From Cytobacillus gottheilii (lineage in GTDB: Bacteria; Bacillota; Bacilli; Bacillales; Cytobacillaceae), in the NCBI RefSeq assembly GCF_001636345.1, contig NZ_KV440945.1, forward strand, positions 3,615,354 through 3,679,353: a stretch of 64,000 nucleotides of DNA, read 5' to 3'. The translations under genes and the position numbers were made by a program. The notes beneath the pieces are model-generated. The model was not told where the DNA came from and ran no database searches. It was given only the letters and a program-made list of their open reading frames with translations. Positions 42,364 through 50,246 of the stretch are shown here, piece by piece. Within the stretch, counting starts at the first letter, position 1. Each line of letters begins with the position of its first letter.

Positions 42364-43353
42364 TTAATGTGCTAACATATCACGCACTAGACCGTCTGTA
42401 TCCAAATCGGAAGGATAGTATGTTGGCCAATGATCCATTTCTTCTAACAATTCTGCGCGGTCATCTCCCCAATATAAGTGGTAATGGTAGGATTCAACTG
42501 GGAAAATACTATGGTCGCTAAATTGAATGAATTGAGGCATGTTCTCTGCGCCATCTGTTAATTTAAAGATATAACGAACTCCTCTGTTCCCTTTTTCATA
42601 CTGAAGAATTTCATAGCCGTCTGCCTCATATGTTCCTGAACTCTCTTGGCCATTCTCATAAAAAGTAACAACGCTATCTTCAATCGTAATGCGGTCTACA
42701 TCTGTTATATAACCTGTTGTGTAATACTCTTTGTATTCTTCTGCGGTCATATCTCCGCTTTCTGCTTTATGTTCAAATACAACATCTAAATCTCCTGATA
42801 CAAGATATGGATATACAGACTGCCAATCACCTTCCCAGTTAGTCAATGGGCGATCTTCTACTTGCTCATCTTCAAAATAACCATTATAAATTTGTCTGCT
42901 CGCTTCATCGTTTCCGTGATGATCATCAATAACAATTGTCACAGGAGCGGATTGAACACTTGGATTGTGGTCATCATCTAGCAAAACGGCTTTGACTTCT
43001 AATCCATTAATCTCTGCTTCTGCCGTAAATACTTCTGATTCCTGTCCTTCAACGCTTACCCATTCATCATCAGCTGATTCTCTGCTATACCAATGCCAAT
43101 GATCATATTCTGTTTCTTCATCCAGGACAGCTGTTAACTTAATTTCGTCACCAGTATGGTAATGATCACCAAGTCCCTCTATTTTTACATTTTCAGGGGC
43201 ATCTTGATGATTCGTTTCTTCATCATGTTGATGATCCTCTTCTTCATGTACCTCTGCTTCTGTTTCCTCTGTTCCATCAACCTGCTCATTCGTTCCCTGG
43301 CAAGCTGCTAAGAAAACAGTCAGGAACAGCAAACTAAATAATAGTTTCTTCAT
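42364..43353 (-). CDS. zinT: ZinT-domain zinc lipoprotein with one HWHW module
   Basis: The 329-residue lipoprotein (Cys 18 in LAACQG) has a His-rich segment (EEEDHQHDEETNHQD), one HWHW module (about 54-145, closely alike to those in AdcA) and a C-terminal ZinT/YodA domain (155-329). The ZinT part reads NWEGDWQSVYPYL, FSDHSIFPVESYHYHLYWG and DHWPTYYPSDL. ZinT domains bind zinc and hand it to ZnuA. In streptococcal AdcA the ZinT domain is fused; here it is a separate gene upstream. I use ATG 43353 behind GGGGAGAGG. A Zur box lies at 43383. Confidence 0.87.
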   Translation of the reverse strand: MKKLLFSLLFLTVFLAACQGTNEQVDGTEETEAEVHEEEDHQHDEETNHQDAPENVKIEGLGDHYHTGDEIKLTAVLDEETEYDHWHWYSRESADDEWVSVEGQESEVFTAEAEINGLEVKAVLLDDDHNPSVQSAPVTIVIDDHHGNDEASRQIYNGYFEDEQVEDRPLTNWEGDWQSVYPYLVSGDLDVVFEHKAESGDMTAEEYKEYYTTGYITDVDRITIEDSVVTFYENGQESSGTYEADGYEILQYEKGNRGVRYIFKLTDGAENMPQFIQFSDHSIFPVESYHYHLYWGDDRAELLEEMDHWPTYYPSDLDTDGLVRDMLAH

Positions 43354-43382
43354 CTTTCCCTCTCCCCATCTCATATGTATTT

Positions 43383-43403
43383 AAATCGTAATTATTACGT
43401 TTT
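43383..43403 (-). promoter_or_regulatory. Zur box upstream of zinT
   Basis: AATCGTAATTATTACGTTTT matches the Zur consensus (CGTAAT-N-ATTACG core plus A/T flanks), 30 bp upstream of the ZinT-gene start. The same core at adcA makes the locus one zinc-starvation regulon. Confidence 0.88.
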
Positions 43404-43697
43404 AAAAACTAACACTTGATCATATCATCTGTCAAGCTTTTTTTGGGGTTATAATGGTAAAAATAGTAAATTAGGAATATATAATCAAATTGATTCTGAT
43501 TATAGTTGGTTCTTTCTTCTGGATGCGGCCAACTTTCATGTCTTTACGGTCCATACCCAAATCAATACTATGTCTCTAGAAGTTCATTTATGTTTTTATT
43601 CTGTAAGAAGTTGATTGAGGTGTTTCCGCATGCTGTGGTCTGTAGTAAGATAGGTAGGGACTAAATGAGATATACATCTTGAGAAGGAAGGTTAACC

Positions 43698-44537
43698 GTG
43701 AAGAAAAGAGTTATTGATATCATTTATATTTTACTAGGTGCATTTATTTTTGCCTTAGCTGTAAATCTATTTATTATTCCAAATGATCTTGGTGAAGGCG
43801 GCGTAACAGGAATTACGATTATTTTATATTACCTGTTTGAATGGTCACCCGGGTTGGTCAGTTTACTATTAAACGGAATTTTAATTATTGCAGGATACAA
43901 ATTTTTAAGTAAAATCACAACGATTTATACCATTATTGCGGTTGTTTTTCACTCCCTTTTTCTGCAGCTGACCATGTTTTGGAGTATCTCCTCAGATGAA
44001 ATTATGATTAATGCCATTTTTGGAGGCATTTTTGCCGGAGTAGGGATCGGGTTAATTATTAGAGTCGGGGGAACAACGGCCGGAACTACTATTCTTGCAA
44101 GAATCACAAATAAATATCTTGGCTGGAGCATCAGCTATGGGTTATTATTTTTTGACCTAATCGTGGCATTTTCATCTTATTTTATCATTGGGATGGAAAG
44201 CCTCATGTTTACGATCGTCATGTTATATATAGGTACAAAAGTAATGGAATATATCATTGAAGGGGTCAACCCGAAAAAGGCTATTACCGTTATTTCGGAG
44301 AAACCAGACATTATTGCGCAGCAGGTAAACAGCTTAATGGACCGCGGGGTGACCGTTTTTTCCGGCCATGGCTATTACTCAAAAACATCAAAAGACATTT
44401 TATATATCGTCATCAGTAAACAGGAAGTTGTAAAATTGAAAAGAATTGTACAAAAAACTGATAAAAATGCCTTTTTGACCATCCATGATGTGCGCGATGT
44501 ATTTGGTGAAGGTTTTCTGGATATTTCAAAGACGTAA
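43698..44537 (+). CDS. YitT-family membrane protein (DUF2179 C-terminal domain)
   Basis: The 279-residue protein has five or six membrane segments (DIIYILLGAFIFALAVNLFIIPND, LGEGGVTGITIILYY, RVGGTTAGTTILARI) and a C-terminal DUF2179 cytoplasmic domain (EKPDIIAQQVNSLMDRGVTVFSGHGYYS, FLTIHDVRDVFGEGF). The YitT family may move or sense small molecules; function is not settled. It starts with GTG 43698 behind GAAGGAAGG. A terminator follows at 44543. Confidence 0.85.
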   Translation: MKKRVIDIIYILLGAFIFALAVNLFIIPNDLGEGGVTGITIILYYLFEWSPGLVSLLLNGILIIAGYKFLSKITTIYTIIAVVFHSLFLQLTMFWSISSDEIMINAIFGGIFAGVGIGLIIRVGGTTAGTTILARITNKYLGWSISYGLLFFDLIVAFSSYFIIGMESLMFTIVMLYIGTKVMEYIIEGVNPKKAITVISEKPDIIAQQVNSLMDRGVTVFSGHGYYSKTSKDILYIVISKQEVVKLKRIVQKTDKNAFLTIHDVRDVFGEGFLDISKT

Positions 44538-44542
44538 TTGTA

Positions 44543-44581
44543 ACTGCCTCCTGTCTAAAACAAATGGAGGCAGTTTTTTCT
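44543..44581 (+). terminator. Intrinsic terminator after the YitT gene
   Basis: ACTGCCTCC (44543-44551) pairs with GGAGGCAGT (44566-44574), followed by TTTTTTC. Confidence 0.9.
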
Positions 44582-44708
44582 ATGGCAATGTTCACTGGTA
44601 CTTGCAATTAAATCATTGCTAGAATCTTTGTTACTAAAATCCTCCTATAGTTCTTCCCCTGCAAAGAACCCGAATATTAGCAGACGAACAGAATCCATGA
44701 AGACAAAT

Positions 44709-44758
44709 AAAAATCCCGGAACATATCGGGAAGCCGATATTTGTTCCGGGATTTTTAT
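44709..44758. terminator. Terminator of the sulfur-trafficking operon
   Basis: AAAATCCCGGAACA pairs with TGTTCCGGGATTTT across a loop that contains a further ATATCGG/CCGATAT stem. It lies about 40 bp beyond the last leftward gene (stop at 44794). Confidence 0.85.
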
Positions 44759-44793
44759 TTATGCATGAATCTCTTAAAAGACGTTTTACAGAT

Positions 44794-45081
44794 TTAAAGG
44801 TTAATAACTTTAAATTGCCCGCCTCCAAAAAATCCTTTTACATAATCAATTTTGACATTATGAAAATACACTTGATCTCTTTCGTTCACTAAAAATTGAA
44901 TGTCATTTACTTCTGTTATTTCATCATTCTCTAAAGCTGACTCTTCCAGAGCCAGACGAAGCTGTGGACCTCCTCAGCCAATGCCCATTGATAAGCGGAT
45001 CAACGGATTTTTGCCTTCATCGATAAAGGTCTGTATTTCTTTTTTGATCGCAGATATAGCTGCCGGTGTAACTTTCATCAT
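44794..45081 (-). CDS. HesB/IscA-like probable selenoprotein (in-frame TGA = Sec)
   Basis: A single frame from ATG 45081 (after AAAGGAGG) to TAA 44794 encodes a full HesB/IscA-type protein of 95 residues, interrupted only by TGA at 44974-44976, codon 36. The context is RLSMGIG-U-GGPQLRLALEES; in the HesB-like family this position is Cys or selenocysteine. The protein continues with good family sequence to FFGGGQFKVINL, so decay is unlikely. A bSECIS-like hairpin lies directly after the TGA. It is the last gene of the persulfide operon, 20 bp after glutaredoxin. A role in Fe-S or selenium/sulfur transfer is inferred. Confidence 0.8.
44945..44973 (-). promoter_or_regulatory. Candidate bacterial SECIS element
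   Basis: Directly after the TGA the RNA reads GGAGG, then UCCACAGC (44961-44968), loop UUCGUCUG (44953-44960), and GCUCUGGA (44945-44952). The arms pair over eight positions with one C-C mismatch. The loop holds a GU about 17 nt after the UGA, within the range for bacterial SECIS elements. Found by eye; folding was not computed. Confidence 0.6.
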
Positions 45082-45101
45082 GAATGATTCCTCCTTTCTT
45101 T

Positions 45102-45344
45102 TTAATTGGATTGCTTAAGGGCAACCATGATCTTTTCCGGATCAAAACCAAAAACCCATTTCCCATTAATATGTGTCTGCGGAACCGAGAGTCTTCTAGT
45201 TTTTCCTATTAGTTTAATCATCGCTATAGGATTCATGTCGACATTCACTTCTTTAAATTCAATATTCATATGTGTTAAAAAGTCCCTTACCATAGCACAC
45301 ACAGGGCACATTGTAGTGGTGTAAATGGTTATATCCTGATTCAT
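45102..45344 (-). CDS. Glutaredoxin-family protein
   Basis: The 80-residue thioredoxin-fold protein has ITIYTTTMCPVCAMVRDFL (active-site CPVC), a cis-Pro region SVPQTHINGKWVFGFDPEKI, and no extra domains. It resembles NrdH/Grx-like proteins. It lies between the rhodaneses and the HesB-like gene, 20 bp from the latter, so it may reduce the persulfide or selenosulfide intermediates of its partners. Confidence 0.85.
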   Translation of the reverse strand: MNQDITIYTTTMCPVCAMVRDFLTHMNIEFKEVNVDMNPIAMIKLIGKTRRLSVPQTHINGKWVFGFDPEKIMVALKQSN

Positions 45345-45409
45345 AATAGATGCCTCTATTCCTTCAATTTATGCAGATTAAAACAGCCGGCATGCATGCT
45401 ATTTAGATA

Positions 45410-45709
45410 TCACTCGGTTTTTCCGCTCCATGCATTCATACCGCCAGCCATGTCCTCGACCTTATAACCTAATGCTTCCATTATTCCACATGCAGCTTTG
45501 CTGCGGTTGCCTGATTGACAAGTTATAATATAATCTTTTCCCTGATCCAGTTCCGATTTACGCAACACCAGCTGTCCTAACGGAATATGCTCTGCTCCTG
45601 GAATTATGCCAGCTGCTGTTTCGCTCTTTTCGCGAACATCGATTATATTGACTTCTTCACCAGTTTGAATTCTTTTCATTACTTCCTCAGGTGTCACTAA
45701 TTTTGCCAT
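45410..45709 (-). CDS. Single-domain rhodanese
   Basis: The 99-residue rhodanese has IDVREKSETAAGIIPGAEHIPLG and the active-site loop ITCQSGNRSKAACGI (Cys at about 65), ending MAGGMNAWSGKTE. It transfers sulfane sulfur between thiols. I use ATG 45709, nine bases after GGAAAGG; an ATG three codons earlier overlaps the ribosome site. It is the third of three neighbouring rhodaneses in the operon. Confidence 0.87.
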   Translation of the reverse strand: MAKLVTPEEVMKRIQTGEEVNIIDVREKSETAAGIIPGAEHIPLGQLVLRKSELDQGKDYIITCQSGNRSKAACGIMEALGYKVEDMAGGMNAWSGKTE

Positions 45710-45724
45710 GACTGTCATCCTTTC

Positions 45725-46084
45725 CTAAATCCAGGCACTCATACCGCCTTTAACATTGTATATCTTTTGGAAGCCGTTTTTCTTAAGCATCTTTGCAGCT
45801 TTAGTACTTCTCATTCCGCTTTGGCATATGACAACGACCTCTTTTTCCTTGTCCAGTTTCTCAATTTCAATGGACATATTTGACAGTGGAATATTTTGAA
45901 AAGGTTTGCGATGATTTGCTTTATACTCACCAGGTGTGCGAACATCAATAAATTGAACGCCATTATCCTTAAATTTACCTTTAGCTTCTTGAACACCAAT
46001 TTTATTGACGCCTTTTACAGGCATAAAACGACTAACGAGAAATGCAAAAACGATGATTAACAAAATCCATTCAATGATCCCCAT
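45725..46084 (-). CDS. Membrane-anchored rhodanese
   Basis: The 119-residue protein has an N-terminal membrane helix (MGIIEWILLIIVFAFLVSRF) and a rhodanese domain with FIDVRTPGEYKANHRKPFQNI and active-site VICQSGMRSTKAAKML. B. subtilis YqhL-type proteins have the same layout. Being anchored, it could take sulfur from membrane-near sources such as sulfide:quinone oxidation or the TSUP transporter. Confidence 0.87.
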   Translation of the reverse strand: MGIIEWILLIIVFAFLVSRFMPVKGVNKIGVQEAKGKFKDNGVQFIDVRTPGEYKANHRKPFQNIPLSNMSIEIEKLDKEKEVVVICQSGMRSTKAAKMLKKNGFQKIYNVKGGMSAWI

Positions 46085-46129
46085 ATGATCACTCCTAATT
46101 CGGTAATTTTTTTGATAGAGAAATAGAGA

Positions 46130-46426
46130 CTATTCTACTTCTCCTTCCCAGTCCAGCATGCCGCCTGCCATATTTGTTACGTTATAGCCATTTTGAATAA
46201 GAAATTGACATGCATTGCTGCTTCTTCCGCCTGATCGGCACACGATGTAGTAGTGCTCCTGTTTATCTAATTCATTTAGCCGAGCTGGAATCTGCCCAAG
46301 TGGGATATGCTTTGCTCCTGGGATTTTCCCCATTGCTACCTCCTCGTCTTCCCTTACGTCAACAATATTTAATTTTTCTCTTGTGTTTTGTTTCTGTTCT
46401 AATTCCTTTGCCGTAATTTCTTTCAA
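46130..46426 (-). CDS. Single-domain rhodanese
   Basis: The 98-residue rhodanese has IVDVREDEEVAMGKIPGAKHIPLG and active-site IVCRSGGRSSNACQFL, ending MAGGMLDWEGEVE. Sequence differs clearly from its two neighbours, so the three are not recent copies. It follows the TSUP exporter in the operon. Confidence 0.87.
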   Translation of the reverse strand: MKEITAKELEQKQNTREKLNIVDVREDEEVAMGKIPGAKHIPLGQIPARLNELDKQEHYYIVCRSGGRSSNACQFLIQNGYNVTNMAGGMLDWEGEVE

Positions 46427-46492
46427 GTGATAACCTCCGATTTAAAATGTTTAGGTATTTATCGAAAGCTTGGGAGTATCAAGCCGCAACTT

Positions 46493-47272
46493 TCACACTA
46501 AAATATCAAACCAAATCTTCACGGCTGTTCCTGCAATCATTAGTGCTAAAAGTAATTGCAGCATCTTTGTATTTATGTTTTTGCCAGCTTTTGCGCCAAG
46601 TGGAGCTGCTAACAGGCTTGCCGTAATCATAATGATTGCTGGCCAATAGTCTACTTGACCGGTAACGAGTTTCCCTATACTGCCGCCTATTGAAGAAATA
46701 AACGTAACGGCCAGACTTGTTGCAATCGTCATTCGCGTTGGAATGTGGAGGATTGTCAGCATGATCGGCACAAGCAGGAATCCTCCTGCAGCACCAACAA
46801 TTCCAGATGCTATTCCAACGATTAGTGCTAAAATGGCTGCAAGTCCCTTATTAAATGTCACTTCATTTAGCGGCACATCATCTGCCTGCTTTTTAGGCAT
46901 CACCATCATAACAGCTGCAATGACAGCAAGAATTCCATATACAATGTTCACTGCCTGCTCTGATAAATAGCTGGATCCAAAACTGCCGATTAGGCTGCCG
47001 ATCAGAATGGATCCTCCCATATAGATAATGAGCTGCTTATTTAAATATCCGCCTTTCCGATATGCCCAGACTCCGGCAATCGAAGCAAAAAGCACTTGTA
47101 CGGCACTTATGCCTGAAACCTCATGAGCTGTAAAAGCTGTAAGGCCGAATAATGGCGGAATATACAATAACATTGGATATTTAATGATTGAACCGCCAAC
47201 ACCTAACATACCGGATAAAAAAGAACCAATAAATCCAATAGCAAATACCACGATTAAAAATATTACGTCCAT
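46493..47272 (-). CDS. TSUP (TauE/SafE) sulfite/organosulfur exporter
   Basis: The 259-residue membrane protein has about eight hydrophobic segments with two internal repeats: GFIGSFLSGMLGVGGSIIKYPMLLYIPP and VGIASGIVGAAGGFLLVPIMLTILHIP, the TSUP hallmark. It probably exports sulfite or thiosulfate formed by persulfide oxidation. I start at ATG 47272 after AAAGAAGG; the longer frame lacks a ribosome site. Confidence 0.87.
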   Translation of the reverse strand: MDVIFLIVVFAIGFIGSFLSGMLGVGGSIIKYPMLLYIPPLFGLTAFTAHEVSGISAVQVLFASIAGVWAYRKGGYLNKQLIIYMGGSILIGSLIGSFGSSYLSEQAVNIVYGILAVIAAVMMVMPKKQADDVPLNEVTFNKGLAAILALIVGIASGIVGAAGGFLLVPIMLTILHIPTRMTIATSLAVTFISSIGGSIGKLVTGQVDYWPAIIMITASLLAAPLGAKAGKNINTKMLQLLLALMIAGTAVKIWFDILV

Positions 47273-47335
47273 AATCCAGCCTTCTTTCCAGTATAGAAAA
47301 GCGAGCAATGATGACTGCTCGCTATTTGGTTTTCA

Positions 47336-47563
47336 TTATGCTTTTTGAATATAAAAATATAGAGTCTCTACTTCTGTTTTCTGCTCTAAGATGGTATGAC
47401 CGCCTGATTTCACCCAAGCTGGAATATCGCTTAGCGCTCCTTTGTCTGTTGTCAGAACTTCGAGGATCTCCCCGGAGTTAAGAGTGTCCATTGCTTTTTT
47501 TGTTTTAACGATCGGCATAGGACATGTAAGACCTTTTGCATCTAATGTTTTTGTAATATTCAT
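47336..47563 (-). CDS. TusA-family sulfur carrier protein
   Basis: The 75-residue protein has the TusA motif LDAKGLTCPMPIVKTKKAM with the sulfur-carrying Cys in CPMP, followed by GEILEVLTTDKGALSDIPAWVKSGGHTILE. It carries persulfide sulfur between enzymes. A close homologue forms the N-terminal half of the fusion protein at 49232. Confidence 0.88.
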   Translation of the reverse strand: MNITKTLDAKGLTCPMPIVKTKKAMDTLNSGEILEVLTTDKGALSDIPAWVKSGGHTILEQKTEVETLYFYIQKA

Positions 47564-47625
47564 GTGAATAGCTCTTTTAATACTTTTATTTAATGTATCT
47601 TTCTAGGTTCAGTCTCCGTTTTCAC

Positions 47626-48753
47626 CTATCGAACTGCACAGCGGTTCGGCCCAATTTCCATTTCGGTTTGTTCACCATGATCAGGATTCAATTTCCCCAT
47701 ATTGACTTGACGAATTTGTTCATACGCATTTGGCTGCGGCGGCAACTGGTCTGTAACGGTACGGCGGAATTCCGCTTCATCTTCAATGTTTAAACCATGG
47801 TTTTCTTTGTATAAATCACCTAGGCGCCTTGCTATTGTGCCATCCTCATTTAATTCGTCAATGATCATGAAGTGAGCAGGCAATACAACCAGATCTTCTG
47901 CAAGTTCACGGTAACGAGAGTATAATGTATCTCTCAAGTCTCCAACCCAATCTTCTGCAAGTCCGGCTAAATCTGGACGGCCAATTGAGTCAATAAAAAG
48001 AATATCACCTGTTAGTAAAAACTTATTGTCAATCATAAATGAAGTGGAGCCGATCGTATGACCAGGTGAATATAGCGCACTTACATTTATTTGAGATGCA
48101 CCGATTTTCACGTTGAGATTATTCGTTAATGGTGTGTAATCAAATACGGCTTCTGCAGCATCTTCCTCTGGCAGATAATAAAATGCACCCGTTTCAGCAG
48201 CAATATGCCTTCCGCCAGAAATGTGGTCTGCATGTAAGTGCGTATCAAACACATGCTTGATTTTTGCACCTTTTTCTTTTGCGAAATTTATAAAAACATC
48301 TGTAAATCGTACAGCGTCAAAAATAGCAGCTTCACCTTCTGAAATGACCATATAAGATAGACAGCCTTTTCCTAATCGAACAAACTGATAGAGCTCTCCG
48401 CCATTTTCTAAATCCGCTGCTTTTATAGGCTCTAAATAGCTGCTCCAGGATTTCATTCCGCCTTCAAGATAAGCAACTTCCCTGCCCGCTTCAGATAGCA
48501 TTTCTGCTACCATAACTGATGACCCTTCCTTGGCACATACCACTAATATTTCCTTATCCTCCGGTAGTTGTGGCAGAATTCCCTCTACTCCATCCAGCAA
48601 TTCAAAATAAGGAATATTTAAATAGTCGAATTTATGACCTTCAATTTTCCAATCAGCAAATGCATCTGCATTGCGTACATCTAAAATAAACAGTTCTTTC
48701 TTATCAATTACTTTTCGGGCAATTTTTGCTGCCGTCCATTTACTTACTGTCAT
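47626..48753 (-). CDS. Rhodanese-metallo-beta-lactamase fusion (persulfide dioxygenase-like)
   Basis: The 375-residue protein has an N-terminal rhodanese (residues 10-115; active-site [12 protein letters not shown]) and a C-terminal MBL domain with [31 protein letters not shown] and [16 protein letters not shown]. The MBL part resembles persulfide dioxygenases, which oxidise glutathione or bacillithiol persulfide to sulfite. In CstB of Staphylococcus the MBL comes first, so the order is reversed here. A TACCCC-CTAGGTA box lies just upstream (48761-48775). Confidence 0.85.
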   Translation of the reverse strand: MTVSKWTAAKIARKVIDKKELFILDVRNADAFADWKIEGHKFDYLNIPYFELLDGVEGILPQLPEDKEILVVCAKEGSSVMVAEMLSEAGREVAYLEGGMKSWSSYLEPIKAADLENGGELYQFVRLGKGCLSYMVISEGEAAIFDAVRFTDVFINFAKEKGAKIKHVFDTHLHADHISGGRHIAAETGAFYYLPEEDAAEAVFDYTPLTNNLNVKIGASQINVSALYSPGHTIGSTSFMIDNKFLLTGDILFIDSIGRPDLAGLAEDWVGDLRDTLYSRYRELAEDLVVLPAHFMIIDELNEDGTIARRLGDLYKENHGLNIEDEAEFRRTVTDQLPPQPNAYEQIRQVNMGKLNPDHGEQTEMEIGPNRCAVR

Positions 48754-48760
48754 TTTTAAT

Positions 48761-48776
48761 TACCCCCCTAGGTATA
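48761..48776 (-). promoter_or_regulatory. Internal CstR/CsoR-like box before the rhodanese-MBL gene
   Basis: TACCCCCCTAGGTATA lies eight bases upstream of the start codon of the rhodanese-MBL gene. It resembles the leader boxes and suggests a second regulated promoter within the operon. Confidence 0.55.
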
Positions 48777-48823
48777 TTTTTAAGTATTTTTTTGCAGTGG
48801 AGAAAGTTCCCCACTGCCTATCA

Positions 48824-49219
48824 TTAGAATGTTAATGTTGGTGCTGCATCTTTAGCATATTCCAGGAATGTTACAGCTCCGCCAACTTCAATTCCATCAA
48901 CGAAATCTTCTTTGGCAAGTCCCATAACATCCATTGTCATTTGGCATGCAATAAATTTAACGCCAAGTTCTTGTGCCATTTCTACTAGCTCAGGGATGGA
49001 AGGAACATTTGCTTTTTTAAATCCTTCAGCAAAATGCTCCTTTCCAGCTGGCATTTCTAATGCATGTATTGCCTGCTTATGAATTAAGTTTAGTCCTTCA
49101 AAAGTGAAGAAAATTTGTACTTCCTTTTCTGAAGCTGCTGCTGCTGTTGCAATATTAAATACTTTGTATGCATCAAACATTCCACCGTTTGCTGCGATAA
49201 TAGCTACTTTATTTGACAT
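48824..49219 (-). CDS. DsrE2-family protein (peroxiredoxin-like, sulfur trafficking)
   Basis: The 131-residue protein begins MSNKVAIIAANGGMFDAYKVFNIA and has VKFIACQMTMDVMGLAKEDF with the conserved Cys, as in DsrE2 proteins that pass sulfane sulfur to TusA and rhodaneses. I use ATG 49219 after AGGAGG; a TTG two codons earlier is less likely. It follows the TusA-rhodanese gene by 12 bp. Confidence 0.86.
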   Translation of the reverse strand: MSNKVAIIAANGGMFDAYKVFNIATAAAASEKEVQIFFTFEGLNLIHKQAIHALEMPAGKEHFAEGFKKANVPSIPELVEMAQELGVKFIACQMTMDVMGLAKEDFVDGIEVGGAVTFLEYAKDAAPTLTF

Positions 49220-49231
49220 AATCAATTCCTC

Positions 49232-49786
49232 CTAGATTTCTTTTGTTAGAATTCCGTTCCACTCATTCATTCCTGGCAGAACGTTAAAAACTTTTGTAAA
49301 ACCGTTTTTTGCTAATAGCTGTGCTGCCAAATCAGATCTTTTCCCTGTACGGCATATCACATAGATTTCTTCATTTTTATCTAATTCCTCTAGACGTGAT
49401 TCCAGTTCACCCATCGGAATCGATTTGGCTTCGTTAATATGACCAAATGCATATTCAGCTGCCTCGCGCACATCAAGAATCATCCCCCCACGGGTATCTA
49501 AATCCTTAAGTGCTACAGTTTGTTCAAAGGCTTTTTCCACTTCTGGTTCATTGTTGCCCTTTCGAATATAGTGATAAAGAATGTCTTCATCTTCCACTGT
49601 TCCGATATACTGATGTCCAACAGAACTTGCCCATGCAGCGAGGTCTGCTTTTGAGCCCTTGTCTGTTGCTAAAACTTCCAGTACTTGACCTTCTGCAAGA
49701 TCTGTCATTGCTTTTTTTGTTTTTACAACCGGCATTGGACATGCTAACCCTTTTGCATCCAGCTGCATATTTGCTTGAAGCATCAT
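49232..49786 (-). CDS. TusA-rhodanese fusion protein
   Basis: The 184-residue protein joins a TusA domain (residues 5-75; LDAKGLACPMPVVKTKKAM) to a rhodanese (90-184; MILDVREAAEYAFGHI, active-site VICRTGKRSDLAAQLL). The order resembles CstA of staphylococci. It is the first gene of the operon and sits behind a promoter with CstR-like boxes. It probably accepts sulfane sulfur and passes it on to DsrE2, TusA and the MBL enzyme. Confidence 0.88.
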   Translation of the reverse strand: MMLQANMQLDAKGLACPMPVVKTKKAMTDLAEGQVLEVLATDKGSKADLAAWASSVGHQYIGTVEDEDILYHYIRKGNNEPEVEKAFEQTVALKDLDTRGGMILDVREAAEYAFGHINEAKSIPMGELESRLEELDKNEEIYVICRTGKRSDLAAQLLAKNGFTKVFNVLPGMNEWNGILTKEI

Positions 49787-49788
49787 TT

Positions 49789-49935
49789 TACCCCCTGTGG
49801 TATTTATAATAGAAAAAAATATATACCCATATAGGTATATTCTAAAACAAAAAAATTTAGTTTGTTTGCTAAAATATCTTCTTAGTAAAAATCAATTACA
49901 AGACTCATATTATACCCCATAGGGTAAATTGTCAA
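49789..49935 (-). promoter_or_regulatory. Operon promoter with three CstR/CsoR-like boxes
   Basis: Reading leftwards, TTGACA (49930-49935) and TATAAT/TAATAT (ending near 49909) enclose TTTACCCTATGGGGTATA, box 1 (49911-49927). Box 2, ATATACCCATATAGGTATAT, is at 49821-49840 in the leader; box 3, TACCCCCTGTGGTA, is at 49789-49802 beside the start codon. The TACCC/GGGTA arms fit CsoR-family repressors; with these sulfur genes the persulfide sensor CstR is the best candidate. No such regulator gene is in the window. Confidence 0.72.
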
Positions 49936-50246
49936 TCCGTTTGTTTATTTTCTTTAGAAATATCTTTTTTTGAATGCGAAAGTATAATTAGGTTATTCCT
50001 CTTAAAAAATACTTCTCAAGAAGCCTGGAAGTGTATATCAGGATACTTATATGTTTAAAATCGGAAATACACTGAAGTCTTAAGTATGTACAATTTAAAG
50101 TTCATGTGTTGAGTATAAATGATAACTTCGAAAAATTATTATTTAAAAAAATATGTTTAAAACCATTTCATTACTATAAGAACATGCTAGGGACAGATAT
50201 AAAGGGAAAATGTAAAGCCGCACTCAAATGAACTGGTATACACACC
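49936..50246. other. Intergenic region, no gene seen
   Basis: This AT-rich stretch between the sulfur operon promoter and the isochorismatase remnant shows no ORF, terminator or repeat that I can support. GGGACAGAT at about 50190 weakly resembles the start of the dispersed GGGACAGGTTCC motif. Confidence 0.45.
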
